A DNA stretch of 64,000 nt from JBKPNX01 sp046732855 (GCA_046732855.1 JBKPNX010000069.1:1-64000); one strand, 5' to 3'. Positions 35,821 to 45,001 are shown, numbered from the stretch's first letter. Translations and numbers: made by a program. Notes: generated by a model from the sequence alone, not told the origin.

Positions 35821-36687
35821 ATGGCCGATCAGCCCGCCTCGGCGAACGCGGCTCAGGCCGAGTATTGGAACTCGGCGCCGGCGCAAACCTGGGTCGACTG
35901 TCAGGCGGCGCTCGACCAGCGGCTCGCGCCGCTGACCGAGCTGTTGATGGCGCGCGCGGGCGTCGGCTCCGGCGAGTGCGTGATCGATGTCGGATGCGGC
36001 ACCGGCACGACCACACTGCAGCTCGCCGCCGCCGTCGGTGCCCATGGCTCGGTGCTCGCGATCGACATCTCGGACCCTCTGCTCGCGGTGGCGCGCCGGC
36101 GCTGTCTCGAGGGGGGCCACGCCAAGGTCCGACTGATTCGCGCCGACGCCCAGACCCACAGGTTCGAGCGCGGCTGCCATGATCTCGTGGTCTCGCGCTT
36201 CGGCGTGATGTTCTTCGACGATCCCGTCGCCGCGTTTCGCAATTTGGCCGGCGCGCTGCGCCCGCGCGGCCGGCTGGCGTTTGCCTCCTGGGGGCCGCTC
36301 GAGGCGAACCCCTGGTTCGCGCTGCCGCTCCAGGTCGGCATCGAGCGGCTCGGTCCGCCGGCCCCGCAGCCGCGCCGCGCGCCCGGCCCGTTGGCGCTGA
36401 GCGAACCGGACTACGTCCAAGAGATCCTGAGCGCGGCCGGATTCGCCGAGGTCCTGATCGAGCGGACCCAGATCTCTTTGCCCGGCGCGCCCAGCGCGCG
36501 CGAGGAAGCCCAGCTCGCGGGGCAGGTCGGTCCGCTGGCGCGGCTGCTGCGCGAGCGGGTCGCCGACGCCGCAACGCGCGCCGACCTGATCGGTGCGCTG
36601 ACGGAGCGCCTGGCGCCCTATCTGACTGCTGAGGGCATCCGCATGCCCGCGGTGGTCCACCTCGTCACGGCGAGCGCGCCCGGATGA
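35821..36687 (+). CDS. Class I SAM-dependent methyltransferase
   Basis: A 288-residue methyltransferase. Motif I VIDVGCGTGTTTLQLA (about 56-71), an acidic residue in VLAIDIS, the post-motif RADAQ, and a C-terminal domain with FASWGPLEANPWF place it with UbiE/Methyltransf_11-type enzymes of unknown substrate. The ATG at 35821 follows trmFO by 16 bases on the same strand; a longer frame overlapping trmFO is unlikely. It may be cotranscribed with trmFO, but no link to tRNA is visible. Confidence 0.86.
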   Translation: MADQPASANAAQAEYWNSAPAQTWVDCQAALDQRLAPLTELLMARAGVGSGECVIDVGCGTGTTTLQLAAAVGAHGSVLAIDISDPLLAVARRRCLEGGHAKVRLIRADAQTHRFERGCHDLVVSRFGVMFFDDPVAAFRNLAGALRPRGRLAFASWGPLEANPWFALPLQVGIERLGPPAPQPRRAPGPLALSEPDYVQEILSAAGFAEVLIERTQISLPGAPSAREEAQLAGQVGPLARLLRERVADAATRADLIGALTERLAPYLTAEGIRMPAVVHLVTASAPG

Positions 36688-36705
36688 GGGCGGAGCCGTG
36701 CGATC

Positions 36706-37197
36706 TCAGCGCGCCGGCGAGGCCGTCGCCGCCAGCCGGTGCAGCGCGTCCGGCTGCAGGCTGAGCGTGACCACGGCCTCCTCGCGCGCGCCGATGCGCC
36801 GGTAGAAGGCGCGGCCGGCCGCGTTGCGTTCGAGCGCGTTCCAGAACAGATAGCGGCCGCCGTCGTCGAGACAGGCGCGCGCGACGGCAGCCATCAACGC
36901 CCGCCCGATCCCCTGCCGGCGGGCCTCGGGCACGACGTAAAGGTCGCTGACGTACATCCCGCGCGCCGCGTGCTCGGTGTCGTAGCTTTGGCAGAACAGC
37001 ACGTAGCCGAGCGCGCGGCGGCCCGTTTCGGCGAGCAGGACACTGAAGCGGGGCGCCGCGCCGAAGCCGTTGACCAAGAGGTCGTCCACGGTCAGGGCGG
37101 TGCCGGCCTTAGCTTCCTCGTCATCCAGCAGGCGGACGAGAGCGACGATTTCCGGCGCATCTTCGGCCGTGGCGGCGCGGATCGTCCAGTCCGTCAC
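36706..37197 (-). CDS. GNAT-family N-acetyltransferase
   Basis: A 163-residue acetyl-CoA-dependent acetyltransferase. It has the acetyl-CoA loop VVPEARRQGIGRALM (about 93-107), SDLYV before it, and NALERNAAGRAFYRRIGA in the C-terminal part. Start is GTG at 37197, overlapping the stop of the upstream gene by 4 bases (GTGA), which argues against the longer frame. Substrate unknown; neighbours argE and an AstE-like gene suggest amino-acid metabolism. Confidence 0.87.
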   Translation of the reverse strand: MTDWTIRAATAEDAPEIVALVRLLDDEEAKAGTALTVDDLLVNGFGAAPRFSVLLAETGRRALGYVLFCQSYDTEHAARGMYVSDLYVVPEARRQGIGRALMAAVARACLDDGGRYLFWNALERNAAGRAFYRRIGAREEAVVTLSLQPDALHRLAATASPAR

Positions 37198-38141
37198 GCG
37201 ACGAACCGTCCGAGCCGCACCGCGGTGAACCCCGGCGCGAGGCGACGCGAGGGCATGATCAGCACGCACCGGTCATACGGCGTGCGGATCGGCAGGGCGC
37301 CGTCGTAGGCGATCACGGTGCCGGCTTGGGGTATCACCTCGAGGCCCTTGAACTCCTGGGTGAAGCGGAAGCGACCGGCGGCGACGGTTACCGCCTGAGT
37401 GACCTCGACCACCCGCTGCGGCTTCCTTGCGGGCGGGCGCCCCAGCCGGTCGAGCAGCCGGGGCTCGACCACCTCGAGCGCCGCGAGGAACTGGCGGCAG
37501 GCCGCAATCGCCACCCTCACGCTGCGTCTCGCCCAATGCTGGCCGCATTCGACCAGCACAGCGGTACGCGGGCTGTCGGGGTCGCCGAACGCGCCGAAAT
37601 CCCGGATGCGCGCGCCGTTGCGATGCCCCGCGTCGGCGACGATGCAGGCCGGAAAACCCATCGCGGCGGCCAGGCGCCGGCCCTTGTCCGTGACGCCGGT
37701 CAGCAGCAGGGGTGGCGCTGCCGACTGCATGGAATGGATGTCTAGCAGGAAATCGGCGTTCTCGATCAGCGGCCGCAGCTCGCGCGCCCGCTCGAGCTCG
37801 CGCGAGCGGCGCGGGCCGTCCAGGGTCGCCGGGCTCCAGACCCGGTTCAGATCTTCGTCGAGATAGCGGGACGCCTTGGGATTTTCAGGGTCGAACGCAT
37901 CGAAGGCGGCGAGATTGACGAACGCGAGCGACATACGTCCCCGGCACGGCCGGATGCCGCGCTCGATCAGGCGCAGCAGCGCCCAGGCGCCGCACAGCTC
38001 GTTGCCGTGCACGAGCGCGGTGATGACCGCGTGCGGGCCAGGCTGACCGCCCTCGAACGTGGTCACGCCGGGGATCCCGCGGTTGCCGCGGCGGTGGACG
38101 CCAAGATCCGGCGCGGCGATCTCGACGGCAAGGCCAGCCAT
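37194..38141 (-). CDS. Succinylglutamate desuccinylase/aspartoacylase family zinc hydrolase
   Basis: A 315-residue M14-type zinc amidohydrolase. Zinc ligands are H45 and E48 in HGNELCG and H136 in LDIHS; NPKASRYLDEDLNRVW carries the substrate-binding Arg/Asn. The C-terminal half ends in a beta-rich domain like that of AstE and AspA. It lies between argE (4 bases upstream) and a GNAT gene (overlapping), forming a tight argE-hydrolase-GNAT operon. Exact substrate is unknown. Confidence 0.88.
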   Translation of the reverse strand: MAGLAVEIAAPDLGVHRRGNRGIPGVTTFEGGQPGPHAVITALVHGNELCGAWALLRLIERGIRPCRGRMSLAFVNLAAFDAFDPENPKASRYLDEDLNRVWSPATLDGPRRSRELERARELRPLIENADFLLDIHSMQSAAPPLLLTGVTDKGRRLAAAMGFPACIVADAGHRNGARIRDFGAFGDPDSPRTAVLVECGQHWARRSVRVAIAACRQFLAALEVVEPRLLDRLGRPPARKPQRVVEVTQAVTVAAGRFRFTQEFKGLEVIPQAGTVIAYDGALPIRTPYDRCVLIMPSRRLAPGFTAVRLGRFVA

Positions 38142-38145
38142 CGGG

Positions 38146-39318
38146 TCAGGCCGTCACCGTCGCATGCACCAGCTCCCGCAGGAAGCGGGCGCAGCGCTCG
38201 AGCTGGGCCAGCTCTACATACTCGTCGGGCTTGTGCGCCACCCTGATGTCGCCGGGGCCGCAGACCACCGTGGGGATCCCGCGCGCGGCGTAGTGGCCGG
38301 CTTCGGTCCCGAACGCCAGCTTGATCGGCGTCCGGGTGCCGGTCAGGCGGCAGCACACCTCCTCGATGCCGGGCCGAGCCGTGCCGCCGAGGGCGGGGTA
38401 GCTCATCAGCTCCTCCCAGGCGATGCCGGCAGCGGGGGAGCGGGCGCCCATGGCGGGCAGCAGGGTGCCCTCCGCCCAGCCCCGAATCCGCGCGAACAGC
38501 GCGTCGGGCTCCTGACCGGGCAGCGGTCGGAACTCGAACTCGAACCGGCAGCGGTCGGGCACGATGTTGAGCGCGCTGCCGCCGGCGATGACGCCCGTGC
38601 TGATCGTGCAGTGGGGCGGCTCGAAGCCATGCGCGAACGGCCCCGTCGTCCGGAACTCGTCATTCAGGCGGCGCAGCTCGGCGATCATTGCGGCGGCGAT
38701 CTCGATCGCGTTCACGCCCAGATGATTGAGCGCCGAGTGGCTGGCCAGCCCGGTCACGGTGCATACGTAGCCCGCCTTGCCTTTGTGGCCGTTGGCGACC
38801 TGCATGCCGGTCGGCTCGCCGACCACGCAAGCAAGCGGCGGCGCCGGCAGGCGACCTGCGAGGTGATCGAGCAGGCCGGGCACGCCCTTGCAGCCGACCT
38901 CCTCGTCGTAGGTGAGCGCCAGGTGGACCGGCGCGGCGAGCCGCAGCCCTTGGAATTCGGGCACCAGGGCGAGCGCGGTCGCGATGAAGCCCTTCATGTC
39001 GGCCGCGCCGCGCCCGTACAGGCGACCGTCGCGCGCACCGCAGGTGAACGGATCGCTCGACCAGCTCTGGCCATCCACCGGGACCACGTCGGTATGCCCG
39101 GACAGCACGAGCCCGCCGCCCTCCAGAGGGCCGATGCTGGCGAACAGATTGGCCTTCGCGCCGGCGGCGTCGAACAGCAGCTCGGAGGCGATGCCGAGCC
39201 GGTCGAGATAGTCGCGCACGAACTCGATCAGGGGCAGATTCGAGTTGCGACTGGTGGTGTCGAACCCGATCAGTCGGTCGAGCATCTGGCGCACGTCGAG
39301 CAGGGGATGTCCGGTCAC
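38146..39318 (-). CDS. argE: Acetylornithine deacetylase
   Basis: Zinc-dependent M20 amidohydrolase removing the acetyl group from N-acetylornithine. The 390-residue protein has SGHTDVVPVDG (H75, D77), GRGAADMKGF, TYDEEVGCKGV with the catalytic Glu pair, GEPTGM and the C-terminal FGTEAGHYAARGIPT. Matches ArgE in length and motifs; other M20 deacetylases remain possible. First gene of an operon with the aspartoacylase relative and a GNAT gene. Divergent from the S1C-like gene with 205 bases between. Confidence 0.92.
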   Translation of the reverse strand: MTGHPLLDVRQMLDRLIGFDTTSRNSNLPLIEFVRDYLDRLGIASELLFDAAGAKANLFASIGPLEGGGLVLSGHTDVVPVDGQSWSSDPFTCGARDGRLYGRGAADMKGFIATALALVPEFQGLRLAAPVHLALTYDEEVGCKGVPGLLDHLAGRLPAPPLACVVGEPTGMQVANGHKGKAGYVCTVTGLASHSALNHLGVNAIEIAAAMIAELRRLNDEFRTTGPFAHGFEPPHCTISTGVIAGGSALNIVPDRCRFEFEFRPLPGQEPDALFARIRGWAEGTLLPAMGARSPAAGIAWEELMSYPALGGTARPGIEEVCCRLTGTRTPIKLAFGTEAGHYAARGIPTVVCGPGDIRVAHKPDEYVELAQLERCARFLRELVHATVTA

Positions 39319-39523
39319 GACGTCCTCGTTACCTGCACCCGGCGAAGACCGAGCGGACTATAGAGCCCGAGCGGCGGCCTGTCATGGCGCGCAGGCGAGC
39401 ATCGGGCAGCTCTGGCATCTCGAAGCGGCACCTGTTCCGCACGACCCATCCGCTTCATATTGATGCTGAGGGTCGGAGCGGTGCGCTGGTCGACGAGGCC
39501 TCGCCCTCGAGGAGCATCGAGCG

Positions 39524-40549
39524 ATGAGAACAGACTCGGGACTCTCGAACCCGCGTTGGCCGGGTCGTCTCGCTGCAGCTCGCGCCGTCCTGTCGCTGGT
39601 CCTGTGCGCGACGGGTAGCGCCGCCGATGGCCAAGCCGCGAGCAGCGACACGCTGGACGGCGTGGTCCAGATCATCGCGCATGTGCCCCAGGATGCTCGG
39701 ACCGCCTCGACGCTGGGCACCGAACGCCAGGGTACCGGCGTCGTGATCGACGACAGCGGCCTGGTCCTCACCATCGGCTACCTCGTTCTCGAGGCGATGG
39801 AGATCCAGATTCAGGGCGCCGCGCCGGAGCCGGTGCCGGCGCGGATGGTCGCCTACGACCACGAGACCGGTTTCGGCTTGGTGCGCGCGGAACAGCCGCT
39901 CGATCTCACCCCGATTCCGCTCGGCGCGTCGGCCGAGGTGCAGCCGAGACAGCCGCTGATGGTGGTGAGCAACGTCGGCGAGTTGGATGCGGCCGGCGTT
40001 TACGTGGTCGATCGGCGGGACTTTGCCGGCTACTGGGAGTACCTGCTCGAGGATGCGATCTTCACCGCGCCGCCGCATGCCGAGTTCGGCGGCGCCGCCC
40101 TGCTCGACCGCAACGGGCGGCTGGTCGGAATCGGTTCGCTCCTGGTCAACGACGCCGGTTTCCGCGACCGTCCGATCCCGGGCAATATGTTCGTGCCAAT
40201 CGACCAGCTCAAGCCGATCATGGGCGACCTGTTGAGCCGCGGCCGCCGCGCCGACCCGGCGCGACCATGGCTCGGCGTGATCCTCGAGGAGCAGCACGGC
40301 CGGGTGTTCGTCACGCGGGTCTCGCCCGAGAGCCCAGCCGCGAGCGCGGGCATCGCCCCCGACGACATCATCCTCGGCGTCGATGGCGTCCAGGTGCGCG
40401 GCTTGATGGAGTTTTACCGCACGCTGTGGGCGCGCGGTCCGGCGGGGGTCGAGGTGCGGCTCGACGTGCTCCAGGGCATGGCGGTGCGCCCGGTGACCGT
40501 CAAATCCGGCGACCGCTACCGCTACCTGCGCCTCAATCCGACCTACTGA
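39524..40549 (+). CDS. Degenerate S1C (trypsin-like) protease with PDZ domain, probably inactive
   Basis: A 341-residue secreted or periplasmic protein (signal-like hydrophobic stretch about 20-36) with an S1C fold and a C-terminal PDZ domain (about 245-335). Aligned to DegP, all three catalytic residues are lost: His is Y86 in LTIGYLV, Asp is G116 in TGFGLV, and Ser is F188 in EFGGAAL. The fold and the frame are otherwise intact, so this is a conserved pseudoprotease, perhaps a binding protein. Followed by creA 13 bases later. Confidence 0.88.
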   Translation: MRTDSGLSNPRWPGRLAAARAVLSLVLCATGSAADGQAASSDTLDGVVQIIAHVPQDARTASTLGTERQGTGVVIDDSGLVLTIGYLVLEAMEIQIQGAAPEPVPARMVAYDHETGFGLVRAEQPLDLTPIPLGASAEVQPRQPLMVVSNVGELDAAGVYVVDRRDFAGYWEYLLEDAIFTAPPHAEFGGAALLDRNGRLVGIGSLLVNDAGFRDRPIPGNMFVPIDQLKPIMGDLLSRGRRADPARPWLGVILEEQHGRVFVTRVSPESPAASAGIAPDDIILGVDGVQVRGLMEFYRTLWARGPAGVEVRLDVLQGMAVRPVTVKSGDRYRYLRLNPTY

Positions 40550-40562
40550 GCGAGGAGGCCCG

Positions 40563-41045
40563 ATGCGCGCTGCCTGGCTGCCGGTTGCCGCGAGCTTGCT
40601 GTCCGCCATACCTGCGGCGGCCGACGAGGTCGGCAGTTTCACCAACGACTGGCTGGGCAACGAGATCGTGGTCGAGGCGATCGAGGACCCCAAAGTCCAG
40701 GGCGTGACCTGTCACATCAGCCACTTCGAGCGGGGCGTGATCGATCGCCTGCGCAAGGGCAACTGGTTCGAGGATCCCTCCAACGCATCGATCGCGTGCC
40801 GGCAGACCGGCCCGATGGTGATCGGCGACATCGAACGTGACGGCGAGGGCGAGGAGGTGTTCAACGAGCGCAAGAGCCTGGTGTTCAAGAAGCTCGCGGT
40901 GCGCCGGATCTACGACGCGGCCCATCAGGCCCTGGTGTACGTCGTCTACTCGCGCGAGGTGGTCGAGGGCAGCGCCAAGATGGACATCAGCACGGTCCCG
41001 CTGCACGCCGCCGAAGTGACCTGGGAGAATGGCGCGAATCAATAG
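40563..41045 (+). CDS. creA: CreA family protein
   Basis: A 160-residue exported protein of the CreA family, function unknown. Signal peptide MRAAWLPVAASLLSAIPAAA, then GSFTNDWLGNEIVVEAIEDP, GVTCHISHFERGVI, DPSNASIACRQTGP and VFNERKSLVFKKLAV, all conserved in CreA. It follows the degenerate S1C gene and probably shares its transcript. Its last 7 bases overlap the convergent next gene. Confidence 0.93.
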   Translation: MRAAWLPVAASLLSAIPAAADEVGSFTNDWLGNEIVVEAIEDPKVQGVTCHISHFERGVIDRLRKGNWFEDPSNASIACRQTGPMVIGDIERDGEGEEVFNERKSLVFKKLAVRRIYDAAHQALVYVVYSREVVEGSAKMDISTVPLHAAEVTWENGANQ

Positions 41046-41878
41046 CGCGCCAGCATATAGCGGCCGAGCAGGGTGAGCGGCGCAAACGCGCCAGGACGCG
41101 TGCGCACCGGGGCCAGCGGATCGCAGCGGGCGCGGGCGAGGCGGCGCAGATAGGCTTGCAGCAGCGGCGCGAGCAGCAGCACCGCGAGCGCTTGGCGTGG
41201 GACTGCGTGCCGGTACCGGCGCGCCTGCCGCAGTTGCGCGCGCGCCTCGCCCATGAGATCGGCGACCGCCGGCCGCAGCGCCTGCGCTTCGGCGCCCAGG
41301 TCCACGCGCCCGGGATCCATCCCGTACCGGGCGAGCAGGGCGCGCGGCAACGGCACGCGGCCGCCGCGCAGGTCGCCCCGCAAGCCCTGCAGCAGGCGCA
41401 CCAGGCCAAGCGCAACGCCGAGGTGGCGGGCTGCGGCGCGCGCCGGTTCCGCGCCGCTGCCGAGCAGATCCATGGCGGCGAGGGTCACCTCGCCCGAACT
41501 CGCCGCAAGGCTCTGTTCCAGCGCGGCCAGATCGGCGGGCAGCTCGCCACCGAGCTCCTGCTCGCGCGCGCGGATCGCCGCCTCGAGGCGCGGCCGCAGC
41601 GGCGCGAACCGATCCCACAGCGCATGCAACGCAAGGACGATTGGGTGGGCCGGCGGCCGGCCTGCCGCACTCGCGTCGAGCGCCTCGCGCCACCACTGCA
41701 GGCGAACCAGCCCAGCGACGGGTTCGTTGACCACGCGCCGCACCCGCCTGATCTCGAGGTCGAACGCATAGAGGGCGAACAGCGCCTCGCGCGCATCCGC
41801 GGCGGCGAACAGCGTCGCCAGGTAGCGATCGGGATCGTGCGCACGCACTTCGGCGGCGCAATGCGACAGGGAAGCCAT
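41039..41878 (-). CDS. Phytoene/squalene synthase-like protein, NDUFAF6 type
   Basis: A 279-residue protein of the squalene/phytoene synthase superfamily. The Asp-rich motifs of true synthases are not kept; instead it has ALYAFDLEIRRVRRVV and EPVAGLVRLQWWREALD, as in the NDUFAF6-like branch linked to respiratory complex I assembly. The ATG at 41878 is preferred to a longer frame on composition grounds. Function by family is inference; no hopanoid genes are nearby. Confidence 0.8.
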   Translation of the reverse strand: MASLSHCAAEVRAHDPDRYLATLFAAADAREALFALYAFDLEIRRVRRVVNEPVAGLVRLQWWREALDASAAGRPPAHPIVLALHALWDRFAPLRPRLEAAIRAREQELGGELPADLAALEQSLAASSGEVTLAAMDLLGSGAEPARAAARHLGVALGLVRLLQGLRGDLRGGRVPLPRALLARYGMDPGRVDLGAEAQALRPAVADLMGEARAQLRQARRYRHAVPRQALAVLLLAPLLQAYLRRLARARCDPLAPVRTRPGAFAPLTLLGRYMLARY

Positions 41879-42295
41879 GCACTTCTCGACCAGGGCTCGC
41901 CCGCGCCAGCAAGCCGTCTCGCGTCCACCGTCCGCCACAGCACGACGCACGCGCCCGTGCCTAAAGGAGTGCCGCGGGTACCGGCTCGAAGAGCCTATGA
42001 TCGGGCCGGCCCCGGACAGGAGGACCACAGGTCCGGCTCGGAAGGCTCAGAGTCGAGCGCTCCGACCGCGCCGACGCAGACCGTCCACCATAGCTGAAAC
42101 GGGCGCGCCCGGCACTCTGAGCCATCGGTCCGGCTCGCGCATCGCTCGTAGCGCGGACGCGCGAGACTGGCTGGACGGTGGCGCCGAAGCAGGCGGCTCG
42201 GTTGGCCAGCGGGCCTGCCCCGAGGAGGACCGATGCTGGGCGAAACGGAACGCCGACCCTCATGACTGGCGTTTAGACAGACGGCCGGGGAGCGG
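41879..42295. other. 417-base non-coding spacer between divergent genes
   Basis: Contains promoters for the two divergent genes presumably, but none stands out. Open frames on both strands have no motif. No hairpin with T-run was seen. Confidence 0.45.
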
Positions 42296-43072
42296 ATGCC
42301 GAACGCGGCTGCCCGGGAGCCGTCAAAACCTGGACGGGGCGCCATGCCGGGACGCTGCTGGATCGGGACGTCGGGCTGGAGCTACCGGCACTGGCGCGGA
42401 CCGTTCTACCCGAGCGACATGGGCAAAGGGGCCGATCAGCTGCTCTTTTACGCCGAGCGCTTCGATACGGTCGAGGTCAACGGCACCTTCTACCGGCTAA
42501 TCGAGGTCGACACCTTCCGCCGCTGGCGCGACGCGACGCCCCCAGGCTTCCTCTTCGCCTGCAAGGGCAGCCGCTATATCACCCACATGAAGCGCCTCAA
42601 AGAGCCCGAGCGGCCCGTCGGGCGCTACTTCGAGCGGATCGAGGCGCTGGGGGACAAGCTCGGGCCGATCGTGTTCCAGCTGCCGGGCCGGTTCAAACCC
42701 GTTCAGGCCCGGCTCGCGGCGTTCCTGAAGGCGCTTCCGGCTGACCATCGCTACGCATTCGAGTTTCGCGATCCGGCGTGGTTTCAGCCCGAGATCCTGG
42801 AGTTGCTCGCCGCGCGCAATGTCGCGCTCTGCCTGTACGAGTTCGCGGGCCAGCAGGCGCCGCTCGAGGTCACCGCAAACTTCGTCTACATCCGCCTGCA
42901 CGGCCCCGACGGCCCGTACCGCGGTTCGTACAGCGACGCGGCGCTGCGGGCCTGGGCCAAGCGCATCCGCGGCTGGGCCAAAGCCGGCCTCGACGTCTAC
43001 TGCTATTTCGACAATGACGAGGAGGGCCACGCGCCGCATAACGCGCTGCGCCTGCGCGACATGCTGGCGTGA
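42296..43072 (+). CDS. DUF72 family protein (YecE-like)
   Basis: A 258-residue TIM-barrel protein of the DUF72/YecE family, function unknown. It has the diagnostic WIGTSGWSYRHWRGPFYP, FDTVEVNGTFYRL, KGSRYITHMKRL, FQLPGRF, FEFRDPAWF and the C-terminal YCYFDNDEEGHAPHNALRL. GGGGAG lies just before the ATG at 42296; an ATG at 42344, immediately before the GTSGW motif, is a reasonable alternative start. A second DUF72 gene and a remnant lie 1.4-3.6 kb downstream. Confidence 0.9.
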   Translation: MPNAAAREPSKPGRGAMPGRCWIGTSGWSYRHWRGPFYPSDMGKGADQLLFYAERFDTVEVNGTFYRLIEVDTFRRWRDATPPGFLFACKGSRYITHMKRLKEPERPVGRYFERIEALGDKLGPIVFQLPGRFKPVQARLAAFLKALPADHRYAFEFRDPAWFQPEILELLAARNVALCLYEFAGQQAPLEVTANFVYIRLHGPDGPYRGSYSDAALRAWAKRIRGWAKAGLDVYCYFDNDEEGHAPHNALRLRDMLA

Positions 43073-43359
43073 GGCCCGCGTCCAGCCCGCCCGATGAGCC
43101 CTCTGTGCCAGGGCGACCGCCGAACAGCGCGAACTGCAGGCGCCTTCCTGATGAGGCGGCCCCGCGGGCCCTGGCCGCGCGGCACCCGCCGCTCAGGGCT
43201 TCGGCAACGGACCAACGGCCCGCGTTCGCCCGAACCTGATCGGTGTTCGGAGGTGCCATCGACTGGCGGCTCGTGCGCTGCCGGGATCGCCCTCTCCGGC
43301 CATCCGCAGTGCCGGCTAGCTAGCGGTTCCTTAGCCGCCTGGCGGCGATACTTCGGAGC

Positions 43360-43686
43360 ATGCCGTGGCACCCTCGCAGGCAAGCGCCGCCCCACGGCAG
43401 GGGCGCGCATCGACGCCGGACACGGCGCGGCCGCTTCCCTTTCTGGGCCGGCTGGCTGGCGCTGATTGCAGGAGCTTCAAACTTCCATCTGGTGGTCGGC
43501 CCGATGCTGTCTTTGCCGACCGACGGGCGCGCCGCCTATCAGTGCCGGCACAACGCCTACAACTGCAGCGACTTCCGTTCGCGGTTCGAGGCGCAGGCGG
43601 CCTATCAGGCCTGCGGCGGCCGCCAGAACGACGTGCACCGCCTCGACGACGACCGGGACGGCTTCGCGTGCGAGCGCCTGCCGTAA
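43360..43686 (+). CDS. Small membrane-anchored protein with Excalibur calcium-binding domain
   Basis: A 108-residue protein with a very basic N-terminus (1-25), one hydrophobic helix (about 27-44) and a C-terminal Excalibur domain: NCSDFRSRFEAQAAY, CGG, and LDDDRDGFACERLP with the DxDxDG calcium loop and two cysteines. The basic N-terminus and helix predict the domain outside the membrane. No partner gene is obvious. Start ATG lacks a strong ribosome site. Confidence 0.82.
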   Translation: MPWHPRRQAPPHGRGAHRRRTRRGRFPFWAGWLALIAGASNFHLVVGPMLSLPTDGRAAYQCRHNAYNCSDFRSRFEAQAAYQACGGRQNDVHRLDDDRDGFACERLP

Positions 43687-43758
43687 TCGGCTGAGCGGAA
43701 ACCTGGCCCCGAGGTCGGCGGAACGCGCGGGCCGAAACGGCGCAGTGGCTCGCCCCAT

Positions 43759-44445
43759 TCAACGGGCGCTGTCTTCCCGCTGCGGCTTCTTACCCTCGCC
43801 GAGGACCGCAGCGACCTGGCGCAGCTCGCGCACGAACTGGCGGATCGCGTCCTTGCGCTCGGCGTCGTCCTCGATGCGCAGGAGCGACGAGGGATGCACG
43901 GTCGCCATCACGTACGGCGCCAGGTTCGAGCGGAGGAACCGGCCGCGCTCGCGGGTCACCCGGAAGGTCGGCCCGAGCAGCGCCTGCGCCGCCGTGGCGC
44001 CGAGCAGCACGATGATCTCGGGCTGCACGACCTCGAGCTCCGCCTCGAGCCACGGCAGGCACGCCCTGATCTCCATCGATGACGGCTTGCTGTGGATGCG
44101 CCGCTTGCCGCGGGGCACCCATTTGAAGTGCTTGACCACGTTGGAGACGTAGGCCTGCGTGCGATCGATCCCGGCCTTCTCCAGCGCCCAGTCGAGCAGC
44201 TGGCCCGCCGGCCCGACGAACGGCCGCCCCTGCAGGTCCTCCTGATCGCCCGGCTGCTCGCCGATCAGCATCACCCGCGCGCCCGCGCGCCCTTCCCCGA
44301 ACACCGTCTGCGTGCCGCGCTCGTACAGCGGGCAGGCGGTGCAGCCGGCGGCCGCGGCCTTCAGCCCGTCCAGATCCGCGCCTGCCGGCACGAAGCGACG
44401 CGCCGTGTCGTCCGGCTTGCTGTCGTCATCGAACAGGTCGCTCAA
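43759..44445 (-). CDS. UdgX-type uracil-DNA glycosylase (Fe-S, covalent uracil-DNA binding)
   Basis: A 228-residue Fe-S uracil-DNA glycosylase of the UdgX group. It shows the first cluster cysteines CTAC (C35, C38), GEQPGDQEDL with the motif-A acidic residues, GRPFVGPAG, and the UdgX-specific loop RGKRRIH; H118 corresponds to the His (H109 in the Mycobacterium smegmatis enzyme) that links covalently to the DNA abasic site. HPSSLL is the second motif. The start is a TTG at 44445 after GAGGGAG; no ATG or GTG is in frame nearby. Directly downstream of a DUF72 remnant. Confidence 0.9.
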   Translation of the reverse strand: MSDLFDDDSKPDDTARRFVPAGADLDGLKAAAAGCTACPLYERGTQTVFGEGRAGARVMLIGEQPGDQEDLQGRPFVGPAGQLLDWALEKAGIDRTQAYVSNVVKHFKWVPRGKRRIHSKPSSMEIRACLPWLEAELEVVQPEIIVLLGATAAQALLGPTFRVTRERGRFLRSNLAPYVMATVHPSSLLRIEDDAERKDAIRQFVRELRQVAAVLGEGKKPQREDSAR

Positions 44446-44456
44446 GCCCAGCTCCC

Positions 44457-44558
44457 TCAGGCCGGCGCCGGCTGCGCGCCCATCACCTGCATCAGGCGGA
44501 GCGCGAACTGCGGCGCCGTCCCGTCGTCCTCGTGCTTGAAGAACACGTGGGCGTGGTG
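44457..44558 (-). pseudogene. C-terminal remnant of a DUF72 gene
   Basis: About 30 codons on the minus strand (AHVFFKHEDDGTAP then FALRLMQV) match the C-terminus of the intact DUF72 gene at 45950-46705 (AYVFFKHEDDGTAP then FARRLMEL). The DNA is clearly similar too. Upstream the frame turns into unrelated sequence, so the rest of the gene is lost. It ends 11 bases before the udgX start on the same strand. Confidence 0.8.
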
Positions 44559-45001
44559 GACGATCCCTGCCGAGGCGACAAAGGCAGGGCGGTCGCACAG
44601 GGTCAAAGCTCGCGCAGGAATCCTGCTCAATTCCAGATTTTCGTCGAGAAAGTCCGCCAACGTGTCTCGTACGACGGCGACGCCTCGGATGCTTGGTCGC
44701 GGTGGTCCGACTACGTCGAGCGGTTGGTAGGCGATCAGGCAACCTTGGACGCGGCGTGAAACGCGATCAGGATGCGGCGGTCAATACATCCGCTGCGGTG
44801 CCTCGGCGTCTGGTCTGTGTTGCCTGCGCTGGAGTCGAACCCGTCTTTTTCGCAGATTTAGCCGGCCTTTCGCCAAATCGTCGTGCCTGTGACCCAATTC
44901 ACAGCGCCTCGCCCGCGCCGGCGCTAGGTCTCTCCTCATCGGCCCGCCAAACGTTCGAGCCGAGATGCGCAAATCCGAACTTGCGTTTGAGGAGCACCAC
45001 C
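44559..45001. other. Spacer upstream of the secreted-protein gene
   Basis: No gene identified. A + strand frame to 44759 ends VRQRVSYDGDASDAW then RWSDYVERLVGD, which looks protein-like but has no start site and no firm homology; it may be another truncated gene tail. Confidence 0.35.
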
